Assembly (NCBI GenBank): GCA_963755815.1
Contig: CAVWLF010000010.1
Coordinates: 444,985-508,984, forward strand
DNA length: 64,000 bases
From: Palsa-506 sp963755815
Lineage (GTDB): Bacteria; Actinomycetota; Actinomycetes; Streptosporangiales; Streptosporangiaceae
Direction of reading: 5' to 3'
Position numbers and translations under genes: made by a program. Positions 1 through 8,406 of this stretch are shown in pieces. Below the pieces are notes generated by a model that worked only from the letters and a program-made list of their open reading frames with translations, had not been told where the DNA came from and ran no database searches. Numbering within the stretch: position 1 is the stretch's first letter; each line of letters opens with the position of its first letter.

Positions 1-1
1 C

Positions 2-660
2 TATCACCAGTACCTGATCAGCGGCATGTTCGGCATGGTCATGGCCGGCACCGCGCCGGGCACGGCGGTCGGCCTCACCACCGACATGGCCAGCGGGCTG
101 ATCGACCGCTTCCGGTCGCTGCCGATGTCGCGCGCCGCCGTCCTGGCGGGCCGGACGCTGGCCGATCTCGCCACTCAGGTCATCGGCATCGTGGTGCTGG
201 CCGGCACCGGGCTCGCGATCGGCTGGCGCATTCACAACGGCGCCGCGGACGCGCTCGCCGCGGTGGCGCTGTCCCTGCTCTTCGCCTTCGCGATGACCTG
301 GGCCGGGGCGTGCGCTGGCATGCTGCTGCGCAGCCCCGAGGCAGCTCAGGCGATGGGCTTCATCATCTTCCTGCCGCTGTCGTTCGTCTCCAATGCCTTC
401 GTGCCGACCCAGGGCATGCCGGACTGGCTCCGGAACGTGGCCAACTGGAACCCGATGAGCGCGGTTGCGGCCTCCTGCCGCAATCTGTTCGGGGGCGCCA
501 ACCCGGCTGCCTACGTGCAGGCCTGGCCGATGCAGCACCCCGAGCTCGCCGTGGTCTTGTGGTCGGTGGCGCTGATCGCGGTGTTCGCCCCCACGGCCGT
601 TTACCTGTACCGGCGCAAGGTCCTGCACTGGCGGCGGCGGCGGCTGGGCCGCGGCCGTGA
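2..660 (+). CDS. ABC-2 type transporter permease, 5' truncated by window, probable 3' frameshift
   Basis: This is the C-terminal part of an ABC-2 (drug/polysaccharide exporter type) integral membrane permease; it would form the membrane channel for an ATPase encoded to the left. Several hydrophobic segments follow the cytoplasmic stretch SGLIDRFRSLPMSR, which is the usual coupling-helix region of these permeases, and the FVPTQGMPDWLRNVANWNP segment before the last helix is also typical. The reading frame has no stop where the family ends (after YLYRRK); it runs on to 934 through unrelated sequence. A one-base shift inside the GGC tract at about 630-645 would bring in the TGA at 658-660, which overlaps the GTG start of the next gene as GTGA. 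I therefore place the true end at 660. The N-terminus is outside the window. Confidence 0.8.
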   Translation, partial: SPVPDQRHVRHGHGRHRAGHGGRPHHRHGQRADRPLPVAADVARRRPGGPDAGRSRHSGHRHRGAGRHRARDRLAHSQRRRGRARRGGAVPALRLRDDLGRGVRWHAAAQPRGSSGDGLHHLPAAVVRLQCLRADPGHAGLAPERGQLEPDERGCGLLPQSVRGRQPGCLRAGLADAAPRARRGLVVGGADRGVRPHGRLPVPAQGPALAAAAAGPRP

Positions 661-857
661 TCTTCGCGGCCGGCCTGCCCGCGGTGGTCCGGATCCGGCA
701 GCGCGGCTGGCCCGCCGGCCGCATCGTCGCGGCCGCGGGGGTGGCCGAGGCGGTCATCCTGATGGCGCTGGGCAACATCCACGGCGCCGCCCTGGCCGCC
801 GGAATCGTGCTGGCCGGACTCGTGGCCGGCCGGATCCTGGCCGGCCGGGTTTCGTAG
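657..857 (+). CDS. small two-helix membrane protein, unknown function
   Basis: This 66-residue protein is made almost entirely of two hydrophobic helices separated by a short basic loop (RIRQRGWPAGR, about residues 12-22). I do not recognise the family. The GTG start at 657 overlaps the TGA at 658-660 that would close the upstream ABC-2 permease gene, so it is probably translationally coupled to it and may be an accessory subunit or simply a co-transcribed membrane protein. The downstream peptidase gene starts 36 bases after its stop. No cysteines or catalytic-looking motifs are visible. Confidence 0.5.
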   Translation: MIFAAGLPAVVRIRQRGWPAGRIVAAAGVAEAVILMALGNIHGAALAAGIVLAGLVAGRILAGRVS

Positions 858-893
858 GCTGGCGGGAACATCGCCGTCCAGATTGGCCCGCCC

Positions 894-2948
894 ATGCGCT
901 CCTATCCCCCGGCTCGTCGCGGCCCGGACACTGACGACTTTCACGGCGAGCTGGTCAGCGATCCGTACCGCTGGCTTGAGGTCACCGAGGATCCGGAGGT
1001 GGCCGGCTGGATCAAGGCGCAGAACGAGGTGACCGAGAGCTTCCTGGCCGCGGCCGGTGACCGCGAGGCGATCCGGGCCCGGCTGACCGAGCTCTGGGAT
1101 TACCCGAGATACGGCGTGCCGTTCGAGCGGGGCGGCCGCTGGTTCCAGACTCGCAATCCGGGCCTGGCGTCCCAGCCGGTGCTGTACGTCATGGACGCGC
1201 CGGAGGCGGACGGGCGCCCGCTGATTGACCCCAATGCCCTGTCCGCGGACGGCACGGTCGCGGTCGGCGAGATCAATGTCAGCGAGGACGGCACGCTGGT
1301 CGCCTACGCGACCAGCGCCCTGGGCTCGGACTGGCAGACCTGGCACGTCCGTGACGTTTCGACGGCCGCGGACACCGATGACGTGATCGAGTGGTCGAAG
1401 TTCAGCGAGGCGGCGTGGCGCCAGGACGGCTCAGGGTTCTACTACGGCGCGATGGAGCCGGCCGCACCCGGTGCCGAGTACCGGGAGGCGAACCAGCCGC
1501 AGCGGATCTTCTTCCACCGCATCGGCGCGCAGCAGCGCGACGACGAGCTTGTCTACGCCCCGCCGGAGCCCGGCTGGATACCGTGGGCGCAGGTCAGCGA
1601 CGATGGCCGGTACCTGATCATCTCGATCGAGGAGGGATCGTCCGAGAACCAGGTGCATGTCCTCGATCTCACCGATCCGGGGGCCGGCCTCCGGCCGCTG
1701 GTGCCTGACTTCGCCAGCAAGGCGATCGTGGTGACCAGCGTGGGCACGACCTTCTATCTCGTCACTGACCATGCGGCGGAACGCAACCGCCTGGTCGCCG
1801 TCGATCTGGCCGCGCCGGGCCGGGAGAACTGGCGTGAGGTCATCCCGGAGGCGGCCGACACCCTGCTGGCGGCGCACTTCTTCGGCGGCCGCCTCGTCTG
1901 CCATTACCTGCGCGACGCTCACTCGGTGCTGCGGGTCCACGCCCTTGACGGGGCGTACCTGGGGGACATCCCGGTACCCGCGATGTCTTCGCTGGGTGGC
2001 ATCGACGGCCGGCCCGGCCGCGACACGGTGTACTACGAGGCTGTCTCCTTCACCGAGTCGGGCTCGCTCTGGTCGCATGACCTGTCGACCGGGCAGACCA
2101 GGCTCGTCCGGCCGTCCGCCGCGCGGATCGACCCCGGTGCGTTCAGCACCGAGCAGGTGCTCGCGCCGTCCGCGGACGGCACGCCGATTCCGGTGTTCCT
2201 GACCCGGCGCCGCGACCTGGTGCCGGACGGCGCCGCGCCCGTGCTGCTGTACGCGTACGGCGGGTTCGATGTGCCGATGACGCCCGGGTTCTCGCCGCTG
2301 TGGGCGGCGTGGCTGGACTCCGGCGGCATCCTCGCCGTGGCGGTCCTGCGCGGCGGCGGCGAGTACGGCAAGGCCTGGCATGAGGCCGGCCGGCGGGACC
2401 GCAAGCAGAACGTCTTCGACGACTTCTGCGGCTGCGCGCGCTGGCTGGCCGCCTCCGGCTGGTCACGTCCGGATCGCATCGCGATCATGGGCGGGTCCAA
2501 CGGAGGGCTGCTGGTCGGCGCGTGCCTGACCCAGCACCCGGAGCTGTTCGGCGCCTGCGTCGCCGAGGTCGGGGTCTTCGACATGCTCCGGTACCACACC
2601 TTCACCATCGGCTGGGCCTGGACGGCTGAACTCGGCGATCCGGGCCACCCGGACGAGTACGCCTGGCTGCGGGGCTATTCGCCGCTGCACAACGTGCGGG
2701 CCGGCACCCATTACCCGCCGACCCTGCTGCTGACCGGCGACCACGACGACCGGGTCGTTCCCGGCCACTCGCTGAAATTCGCCGCGACGGTCCAGGCCGC
2801 CCAGGGCGGCGATGCGCCGGTCCTGCTCCGGGTCGAGACCGGAGCGGGCCATGGCGCGGGCAAGCCCACCGGCAAGGCGATCGCCAGCGGGACTGACGTG
2901 CTGGCCTTCCTGCAAGTGGCCCTCGGCCTGGCCGGGACGCCCGGCTAA
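894..2948 (+). CDS. prolyl oligopeptidase (S9A family serine peptidase)
   Basis: This cytosolic-type serine peptidase cleaves short peptides after proline. The 684-residue length fits the family. The N-terminus (SDPYRWLEV) is the usual start of the S9A fold, followed by the beta-propeller (about residues 70-420) and the alpha/beta-hydrolase domain. The nucleophile is Ser535 in GGSNGG, the acid is Asp618 in DHDDRV with the substrate-binding Arg620 beside it, and the base is His653 in GAGHGAGKPT, in the same order and spacing as mammalian prolyl oligopeptidase. No signal peptide is seen. There is no strong ribosome-binding site before the ATG at 894, but the start fits family alignments. It stands alone between the exporter genes and the DUF397 gene. 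Confidence 0.95.
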   Translation: MRSYPPARRGPDTDDFHGELVSDPYRWLEVTEDPEVAGWIKAQNEVTESFLAAAGDREAIRARLTELWDYPRYGVPFERGGRWFQTRNPGLASQPVLYVMDAPEADGRPLIDPNALSADGTVAVGEINVSEDGTLVAYATSALGSDWQTWHVRDVSTAADTDDVIEWSKFSEAAWRQDGSGFYYGAMEPAAPGAEYREANQPQRIFFHRIGAQQRDDELVYAPPEPGWIPWAQVSDDGRYLIISIEEGSSENQVHVLDLTDPGAGLRPLVPDFASKAIVVTSVGTTFYLVTDHAAERNRLVAVDLAAPGRENWREVIPEAADTLLAAHFFGGRLVCHYLRDAHSVLRVHALDGAYLGDIPVPAMSSLGGIDGRPGRDTVYYEAVSFTESGSLWSHDLSTGQTRLVRPSAARIDPGAFSTEQVLAPSADGTPIPVFLTRRRDLVPDGAAPVLLYAYGGFDVPMTPGFSPLWAAWLDSGGILAVAVLRGGGEYGKAWHEAGRRDRKQNVFDDFCGCARWLAASGWSRPDRIAIMGGSNGGLLVGACLTQHPELFGACVAEVGVFDMLRYHTFTIGWAWTAELGDPGHPDEYAWLRGYSPLHNVRAGTHYPPTLLLTGDHDDRVVPGHSLKFAATVQAAQGGDAPVLLRVETGAGHGAGKPTGKAIASGTDVLAFLQVALGLAGTPG

Positions 2949-2994
2949 GCGGTGGCCGGAATTAACGATGCCGCGCTATTACCAGCCGGCCGGC

Positions 2995-3207
2995 TTACTC
3001 AGCCGACCGGTCGTTCCCGAGTTCGCCGTTCTTGACCCCATTGACGAAGTCCTGCCAGCGACTTGCCGGGAAAGTGATGATATTTCCGGGACGTCCCGAG
3101 GCGCGTACCGCGACCTGCCCGGCTATGGACGTGACCTCGACACATTCACCGCCGGGGCACGAGCTGCTGCGCGCCCACCTGATCGCGTCCGGCTGCCCCC
3201 CTGTCAC
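2995..3207 (-). CDS. DUF397 domain protein
   Basis: This 70-residue protein matches the DUF397 family, small actinobacterial proteins that usually sit next to an XRE/DUF5753 helix-turn-helix regulator and help control antibiotic production or development. The signature is clear: IRWARSSSCPGGECVEV near the N-terminus, VAVRASGRPGN in the middle and FPASRWQDFVNGVKNGEL at the end. The start is GTG at 3207, preceded by GGAGG five bases upstream; an in-frame stop lies just upstream. No XRE partner is visible on either side, so it is an orphan here. A consensus-like promoter lies about 50-80 bases upstream. Confidence 0.9.
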   Translation of the reverse strand: MTGGQPDAIRWARSSSCPGGECVEVTSIAGQVAVRASGRPGNIITFPASRWQDFVNGVKNGELGNDRSAE

Positions 3208-3258
3208 CGCGTCCTCCAGTGCTGATCACGAGCATCTGCCCAGGTGGTAGACCAATGA

Positions 3259-3288
3259 TGTTAAGCACGAAAAAATAGTGCTTGTCAA
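3259..3288 (-). promoter_or_regulatory. promoter of the DUF397 gene with inverted repeat in the spacer
   Basis: Reading leftward, a perfect -35 TTGACA (3288-3283) is followed by an 18-base spacer and TTAACA (3264-3259) as the -10. The inverted repeat AAGCAC/GTGCTT (3263-3268 and 3278-3283, nine-base A/T-rich loop) fills the spacer, so a bound protein would control polymerase access directly. The surrounding 100 bases are much more AT-rich than the rest of the window. Confidence 0.6.
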
Positions 3289-3426
3289 CTAATCTTCATA
3301 ATGTGCCAGCAGCGAGTTTTTGTGGTCAGAGTTCCTGATGGCACCGGTGAGCAGCTAGCTGATCGTGCTCGCTGGCCGGGGCTCGCTGATCGCGGCGTTA
3401 GCCGGATGCGCCTGCCTTATTTATTT

Positions 3427-3445
3427 CCCCGGTAACTCACCGGGG
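3427..3445 (-). terminator. stem-loop terminator after the amidohydrolase gene
   Basis: A perfect 7-bp stem CCCCGGT/ACCGGGG with a five-base loop lies 8 bases past the amidohydrolase stop codon. On that strand it is followed by an A/T-rich run without a true T tract, as is common in actinobacteria. Confidence 0.55.
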
Positions 3446-3453
3446 CAGCCGGG

Positions 3454-4582
3454 TCAGAATGGCGCCGGCGCCGTGCCGCGCAGCTCGATCTGGTCGATAT
3501 CCGCGGCCGGGACGGACCGCGGGTCCGCCGAGAGCAGGGTGCGCCCGGCCGCCGCATCGGACATCACCGTGAACGCGGCACCGGCGGCCAGCCGGGAATG
3601 CGCGGGCGCGGTGCCCGGGGTGCGGAAGCCCGGGCGATCGCTGCGCCCGTTCACCAGCCGCGCGAGCCCGGCGAGCGGCTCAAGCACCTCGATCGGGTAG
3701 TCGGTCCCGGCCAGCAGGCGCGCCCCGGCCGCGGCGAGCGCGGCCCACGGGTACGCCGTCCGCGCCCGGTCCGGCCCCAGCCCGCGGCGGACGTGCTGCA
3801 CGTCGGTCACGGCGAAGGACGGCTGCAGGCAGGCCACCACGCCGGATTCGGCCAGCCGGCTGGTGAGCTCGGCGGACTGCACGCTCGCGTGCTCGATCCG
3901 CGGCGCGGCGGCGGCGATGGCCGCGGCGTCGCCGCCCCAGGCCAGCTGGTAGCCGTCCAGCACGGTCTCGATGCCGCGGTCGCCGATGGCGTGCGTCGCG
4001 ATCCGCCAGCCCCGGGCCGCGAGTGGCTCGATCCGGCGCGCGAGTGCCGCCGCGGTCAGGAAGAGGATGCCGTCCCCGCCGCCGTCGGCGAAGTCCCGGC
4101 ACATCGCGCAGGTGCGCGGGCCGAGCCAGCCGTCGGCGTAGAACTTGACCCCGTCCACGCTGACCCAGCCGCCGGCCTCGCGACCGCCGGGCGTCCAGCT
4201 CGGCCGGGCTCGACTGCCCGGCCAGGCCGCTGGCCAGGTAGATCCGCACCCGGACCGGCAGCGGTCCGGCGCGCTGGAGCCTGGCCAGGGCGTCCAGGTA
4301 CCACCAGTGCCGCATCCCCATCTCGGTGATCTCCACCAGCCCGGCGGCGGCCGCGCGGGCCAGGCCGGCCCGGAGCCGGGCGGCCAGGTCATCCGGCTCC
4401 CCGGCGGGCGCAGGCTCGGGCAGGTCCATCGGCGTGCTGCCCGCGCCGGCTACCCGGCGGTGGAACTCGGCCACCCCCGAGCCCTGCCACGGGAGCGGGG
4501 CCCGGGCCGAGTCCGCCAGCAGGTGGGTGTGACTGTCGGTGAAGCCGGGAACTTCGATGGCGGGAGCCTGCGTCGCCGTCAT
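3454..4582 (-). pseudogene. amidohydrolase (YtcJ-like amidohydrolase 3), frameshifted
   Basis: Two frames together give a ~375-residue metal-dependent amidohydrolase. The N-terminal part (ATG at 4582) contains the metal-ligand motif GFTDSHTHLL; the C-terminal part contains VKFYADGWLGPRT (carboxylated-lysine region), THAIGDRGIETVLDGY, RIEHASVQ and AGTDYPIEVLEPLAGL, all standard for the YtcJ/Amidohydro_3 group acting on amide-bond or cyclic substrates. The frames meet near 4187-4193: removing one base from the CCGGG run restores a continuous LDAGGREAGGWVSVDG reading. All expected catalytic regions are present apart from this shift. It may be a real pseudogene or an assembly error. Divergent from the DNA ligase gene. 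Confidence 0.85.
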
Positions 4583-4743
4583 GGCTGGCCTCCTCGGCTG
4601 GTTCAGTGCCGGCTGACTCCCGGCGCGGATATCGCGCGGGTCAGCAGCATCGCAGAGCGGCCGGCCGCGGGGTGGCGCGGGCTCATCGGGGAAGGGATGC
4701 TAGCGGCACGTAGCCGCCCGGGTGATGGCGGCGCGTGATCGCC

Positions 4744-4777
4744 AGGACGGCGAAGGACAGCGAGGACGGCGAAGGAC
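4744..4777 (+). repeat. direct repeat AGGACGGCGAAGGAC x2 upstream of the ligase gene
   Basis: Two exact 15-base copies start at 4744 and 4763 (19-base period) and end 12 bases before the ligase start. The second copy leads into the ribosome-binding site GGAGGGG. This could be slippage or a regulator site. Confidence 0.55.
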
Positions 4778-4789
4778 GGCGGAGGGGAC

Positions 4790-5809
4790 ATGAGCGGAAC
4801 GGATAGCGCCGGGCACCTGCCGCCGGGCCCGCCTGCCCGGCTTCCGGCATGGGTGGAGCCGGAGCTGGCCACGCTGACCAGGGACCGGTTCTCCGACCCG
4901 GGCTGGATCTTCGAGCGGAAGCTGGATGGCGAGCGCTGCCTGGCGTTCCGCGAAGGCTCCGCGGTGCGGCTCCTGACCCGCAACAAGAAGGAGATCAGCA
5001 CCAACTACCCCGAGCTGGCCAGCGCGCTGGCCGGGCAGGCCGCCATCGACTTCATCGTTGACGGGGAGATCGTCGCCTTCGAGGGCCACCGGACCAGCTT
5101 CGCCCGGCTGCAGCGCCGCATGCAGGAGGCCCACCCGGAACCGGATCTGGTCCGCAGCGTGCGCGTTTATTTCTACCTCTTCGACGTGATGCACGTGGGG
5201 GAGCACGATGTCCGCGGGCTGCCGCTGCGGGACCGGAAAACCCTGCTCCGCAAGCTGGTTTCCTTCGATGACCCGCTCCGCCTCACCCCGCACCGCAACC
5301 GCGATGGCGAGGAATACTGGCGGCAGGCCTGCGGCCGGGGCTGGGAGGGCCTGGTCGCCAAGCGGGCCGATGCGCCGTACCGGGCCGGCCGGAGCCGGGA
5401 CTGGCTGAAGTTCAAGTGCGAGAACTCCCAGGAGTTCGTGATCGGCGGCTACACCGACCCGCGCGGCGAGCGGACCGGCTTCGGCGCCCTTCTGCTGGGC
5501 TACTACCGGAGCGACGGCCGGCTGGCCTACGCCGGCAAGGTCGGAACCGGCTTCGATGAGCGCACGCTCACCAGCCTGCACGCGACCCTGGCCGGCCTGG
5601 AGCGGACCCGGCCGCCCTTCGATCATGGCGACCCGCCCCGGCCGGGAGCGCACTGGACCGAGCCCCGCCTGGTGGCCCAGGTCGCGTTCACCGAGTGGAC
5701 CGGGGCCGGCCAGCTGCGGCACCCGAGCTTTCTCGGCCTGCGCGACGACAAGGACCCCGCTGATGTCGTCCGCGAAACGGCGCGAGACGAGACCGCGCGA
5801 GAACGCTGA
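4790..5809 (+). CDS. ATP-dependent DNA ligase, LigD ligase-domain type
   Basis: This 339-residue enzyme seals nicks using ATP and corresponds to the ligase domain of LigD, acting in end joining or repair. Motif I FERKLDGER puts the adenylated lysine at residue 44; motif III DGE (91-93), motif IIIa YLFDVMHV (129-136), motif IV EGLVAKR (186-192) and motif V DWLKFK (204-209) follow in order, then the OB-fold domain with YAGKVGTGF and HPSFLGLRDDK. No polymerase or nuclease domain is attached and no Ku gene is visible nearby, so it is a free-standing ligase. The ATG at 4790 has an excellent ribosome-binding site (GGAGGGG). Confidence 0.93.
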   Translation: MSGTDSAGHLPPGPPARLPAWVEPELATLTRDRFSDPGWIFERKLDGERCLAFREGSAVRLLTRNKKEISTNYPELASALAGQAAIDFIVDGEIVAFEGHRTSFARLQRRMQEAHPEPDLVRSVRVYFYLFDVMHVGEHDVRGLPLRDRKTLLRKLVSFDDPLRLTPHRNRDGEEYWRQACGRGWEGLVAKRADAPYRAGRSRDWLKFKCENSQEFVIGGYTDPRGERTGFGALLLGYYRSDGRLAYAGKVGTGFDERTLTSLHATLAGLERTRPPFDHGDPPRPGAHWTEPRLVAQVAFTEWTGAGQLRHPSFLGLRDDKDPADVVRETARDETARER

Positions 5810-5880
5810 CTCCCGCCCGGCGGGTGGACCGGCCTGGCCGGCCTGGCCGGCGGCCCGGCCCGGGCGCGCCGGTCACAGGG

Positions 5881-5950
5881 GTCAATCCGGTGGATCCTGG
5901 CAACAGGAGTCAATCCGGTGGATCATGGGTGGCAACGAGCACCGTCCGGT
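5881..5950 (+). repeat. tandem repeats with TCCGGT core upstream of the hydrolase gene
   Basis: The 16-base unit GTCAATCCGGTGGATC occurs exactly at 5881-5896 and 5909-5924 (28-base period), and a degenerate third copy with TCCGGTaCATCCTGG follows at about 5944. The array ends at the ribosome-binding site of the alpha/beta hydrolase, so it may be a regulator-binding array. Confidence 0.6.
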
Positions 5951-5968
5951 ACATCCTGGGAGAGCGCC

Positions 5969-6769
5969 ATGACCACGCCGAAGACCCCCGTTGTCTTGAT
6001 CCACGGCCTGTGGCTGCACAGCACCAGCTGGCAGCCCTGGATCGACATGCTCAGGGAAGCGGGCTACGAGGCGACCGCGCCCGAGTGGCCGGGTGTCCCC
6101 GACACCGTCGCGGAGGCTCGCGAGCACCCCGAGCGGCAGGATGGCAAGGGCCTGGCCGAAATCATCGGGCATTATGCCGAGATCATCGGCTCGTCCGGCC
6201 CGAAGCCCATCGTCATCGGTCACTCTTTCGGCGGCCTCATCGCGCAGAACCTGCTCGGCCAGGATCTGGCCGCCGCCGCGGTCGCGATCGATCCCGCGCC
6301 GATCAAGGGCGTGCTCGTGCTCCCGCCCGCCCAGCTGCGCGCCGGCTTCCCCGTCCTGGGCAATCCGGCGAACCGGAAGCGGACGGTCTCCCTGACCGCC
6401 GCGCAGTTCCGGTACGCGTTCGCCAATGCGGTCTCCGCGCCGGAGTCGGCGCGGCTGTACGAGCAGTGGAACATCCCCGGGCCCGGCCGGCCGCTGTTCG
6501 AGTCCGCGGTCGCTAACTTCACCCCGCATTCCCCGGCCAAGGTGAACACGAAGAACTCCGGCCGGGGACCGCTGCTGCTGATCTCGGGCCAGCAGGATCA
6601 CACCGTTCCCGACATTGTCACGCACTCGACGTTCAAGCAGTACCGTCATTCCACCGCGGTGACCGACCTGCGGCGGTTCGCCGATCGCGGCCACTCGCTC
6701 ACGATCGACAGCGGCTGGCAGGAAGTCGCCAGCACCGCGCTCAGCTGGCTGAATGCCCACCAGCTCTAA
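5969..6769 (+). CDS. alpha/beta hydrolase
   Basis: This 266-residue soluble alpha/beta-hydrolase has the oxyanion region VVLIHGLWLHSTSW near the N-terminus, the nucleophile elbow GHSFGG with Ser86, an acid candidate in SGQQDHTVP and the histidine in ADRGHSLTID. The substrate cannot be predicted; close relatives are annotated as esterases or non-heme chloroperoxidase-like hydrolases. I chose the ATG at 5969 because GGGAGAG precedes it; an in-frame ATG at 5918 lies inside the upstream repeats. Its last 17 bases overlap the next gene, an aldo/keto reductase, so the two are probably co-translated. Confidence 0.9.
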   Translation: MTTPKTPVVLIHGLWLHSTSWQPWIDMLREAGYEATAPEWPGVPDTVAEAREHPERQDGKGLAEIIGHYAEIIGSSGPKPIVIGHSFGGLIAQNLLGQDLAAAAVAIDPAPIKGVLVLPPAQLRAGFPVLGNPANRKRTVSLTAAQFRYAFANAVSAPESARLYEQWNIPGPGRPLFESAVANFTPHSPAKVNTKNSGRGPLLLISGQQDHTVPDIVTHSTFKQYRHSTAVTDLRRFADRGHSLTIDSGWQEVASTALSWLNAHQL

Positions 6770-7730
6770 CGGGGCACCCCACCGGGCCGCCCGGCCGACG
6801 GGATGCCCGCGAATCGGCCTGGGCCTGGCCGCGCTCGGCCGCCCGGCCTACATCACGTCCGGCCGGAAGGACGACCTGCCGGACCGCAGCGTGGCCGGGC
6901 TGCGGGCGCGTACCTTCGCCATGCTCGATGCCGCTTATGACTCCGGGATCAGGTACTTCGACGCGGCCCGGTCTTATGGCCGGGCGGAGGAATTCCTCGG
7001 CGGCTGGCTGGCCGAGCGGGATCACGCCGACGCCGTTATCGGGTCCAAGTGGGGCTACCGGTATACCGGCGGCTGGCGGCTCGACGCGGCGCCGCAGGAG
7101 GTCAAGGAGCACTCGCTGGCCATGTTCACGGCTCAGTTGGCCCAGACCCGGGCACTGCTCGGCGACCGCCTCGCCCTGTATCAGGTGCACTCCCTGACCC
7201 CGGAATCGGGGCTGCTCGACGACCCCGCGCTGATCGCCGCGCTGGCCCGGCTGCGCGACGATGGCGTGATCATCGGGCTGACGACCAGCGGGCCATTCCA
7301 GGCCGACACGCTCCGGCGCGCGCTGGGGGTCACCGCCGGCGGGCGGCCGCTGTTCTCCGCCGCGCAGGTGACCTGGAATCTCCTTGAGCCGTCCGTGGCT
7401 CCCGCCGCGGCGCAGGCCGCGGCCGCCGGCTGGACGATCCTGATCAAGGAGGCCCTCGCCAACGGGCGGCTGGCGCCCGGCGGTGACACGGCCAGCCCGC
7501 CGGCCCGGCTGGGCGCGCTGGCCGCCAGCCGGAACGTCAGCGTGGACGAGATCGCGATCGCCGCCGCGCTGGCCCGCCCCTGGGCGGGAGTCGTGCTGTC
7601 CGGAGCCGTCACGCCCGGGCAGCTGCAGTCGAACCTGGCCGCGCTGGCCGTGACCGATCTCCCGCCGCTGGATCTCGCCGAGCCGCCCGGCGCCTACTGG
7701 GCGGAGCGGGCGGCACGACCCTGGCAGTGA
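6753..7730 (+). CDS. aldo/keto reductase
   Basis: This 325-residue NADPH-dependent oxidoreductase has the (beta/alpha)8 aldo/keto reductase fold. The catalytic tetrad is visible: Asp70 (YFDAARSYG), Tyr75, Lys99 (GSKWGY) and His146 (YQVHS). The later GLTTSGP and QVTWNLLEP segments match cofactor-side strands of the family. It overlaps the preceding hydrolase gene by 17 bases and is followed by a bidirectional terminator-like hairpin, so the pair forms a two-gene operon. Substrate unknown. Confidence 0.93.
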   Translation: MPTSSNGAPHRAARPTGCPRIGLGLAALGRPAYITSGRKDDLPDRSVAGLRARTFAMLDAAYDSGIRYFDAARSYGRAEEFLGGWLAERDHADAVIGSKWGYRYTGGWRLDAAPQEVKEHSLAMFTAQLAQTRALLGDRLALYQVHSLTPESGLLDDPALIAALARLRDDGVIIGLTTSGPFQADTLRRALGVTAGGRPLFSAAQVTWNLLEPSVAPAAAQAAAAGWTILIKEALANGRLAPGGDTASPPARLGALAASRNVSVDEIAIAAALARPWAGVVLSGAVTPGQLQSNLAALAVTDLPPLDLAEPPGAYWAERAARPWQ

Positions 7731-7740
7731 CCGCCACGCC

Positions 7741-7760
7741 CCCGGCCGTCCTGGGCCGGG
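7741..7760. terminator. bidirectional stem-loop between convergent genes
   Basis: A perfect stem CCCGGCC/GGCCGGG (7 bp, six-base loop) sits between the stop codons of the aldo/keto reductase and the cytidylate-kinase-like gene, as expected of a shared terminator. Confidence 0.5.
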
Positions 7761-7767
7761 CGGCGAT

Positions 7768-8406
7768 TCAGCCGCCGGCCCGCGCCATGTACGCGGCCAC
7801 GATCAGGCCGGCGCAGGTGTCGAGCGACAGCGCCGTGCTGTCAATCTGCAGCTGGTACAGGCTGGGGTCGTCGATATCGACGTTATAGAGCCGCCGCACG
7901 TATTGCGCGCGAGCGCGGTCGACTTCGGGCTGGCGCTGGCGGGCCGTTAAAGCGTCGACGTTCTCGATCCGGGCCGCCTGCGCGATCCGGGCCTCCGGCA
8001 GGCCGAACAGGCGCACGCGCAGCACGTCCGGCCAGGCATGGAACGCCGCGCCGCCGCCCCGGCCCAGGATGACCGCGCCGGTGCTGAGCGCCTCGACCAT
8101 GATGGCCTCGGCCTGCGCGCGGAAGAAGTCCGCGTCATCCGGCACCGGGACGGCCTCCGGGGGAACGCAGTCGGTACCCGCGCCGAGCGCGCCGCCGGCC
8201 AGCGGCGCGAGCACGCCGAAGAACCGGTCGACCAGCGGGCGCCGGACCGTCCCGCCCTCGGCCTCCTGCACGGTCACCTGCAGCTTCGCCGCGACGCGCG
8301 AGCTGATCGCCCGGTCGAGCAGCGGCAGTCCGAGTCGTTTGGCGACCTCGGGGGCGATGATGCTGCCGCCGGCGCCGTAGCCGGCCGAGATAGTCACGCC
8401 GGGCAT
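7768..8406 (-). CDS. cytidylate kinase-like family protein
   Basis: This 212-residue P-loop protein resembles the cytidylate kinase-like family (PF13189). The N-terminal nucleotide loop reads TISAGYGAGGSIIAPEVAKRLG (Gly-rich, with a Ser in place of the usual Lys at the loop end), followed by PLLDRAIS. GAVILGRGGGAAF and LRVRLFGLPEARIAQAAR match the kinase core, and the C-terminal YNVDIDDPSLYQLQIDST is the typical ending. Its real substrate is unknown. It sits directly downstream of the exporter gene, one base from its stop, so it is likely part of the MarR-exporter transcript. Confidence 0.85.
   Translation of the reverse strand: MPGVTISAGYGAGGSIIAPEVAKRLGLPLLDRAISSRVAAKLQVTVQEAEGGTVRRPLVDRFFGVLAPLAGGALGAGTDCVPPEAVPVPDDADFFRAQAEAIMVEALSTGAVILGRGGGAAFHAWPDVLRVRLFGLPEARIAQAARIENVDALTARQRQPEVDRARAQYVRRLYNVDIDDPSLYQLQIDSTALSLDTCAGLIVAAYMARAGG

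Noticed and set aside
363..2381. Long minus-strand frames opposite the permease and prolyl oligopeptidase genes
   Set aside because: No family marks; the plus-strand peptidase is unambiguous.
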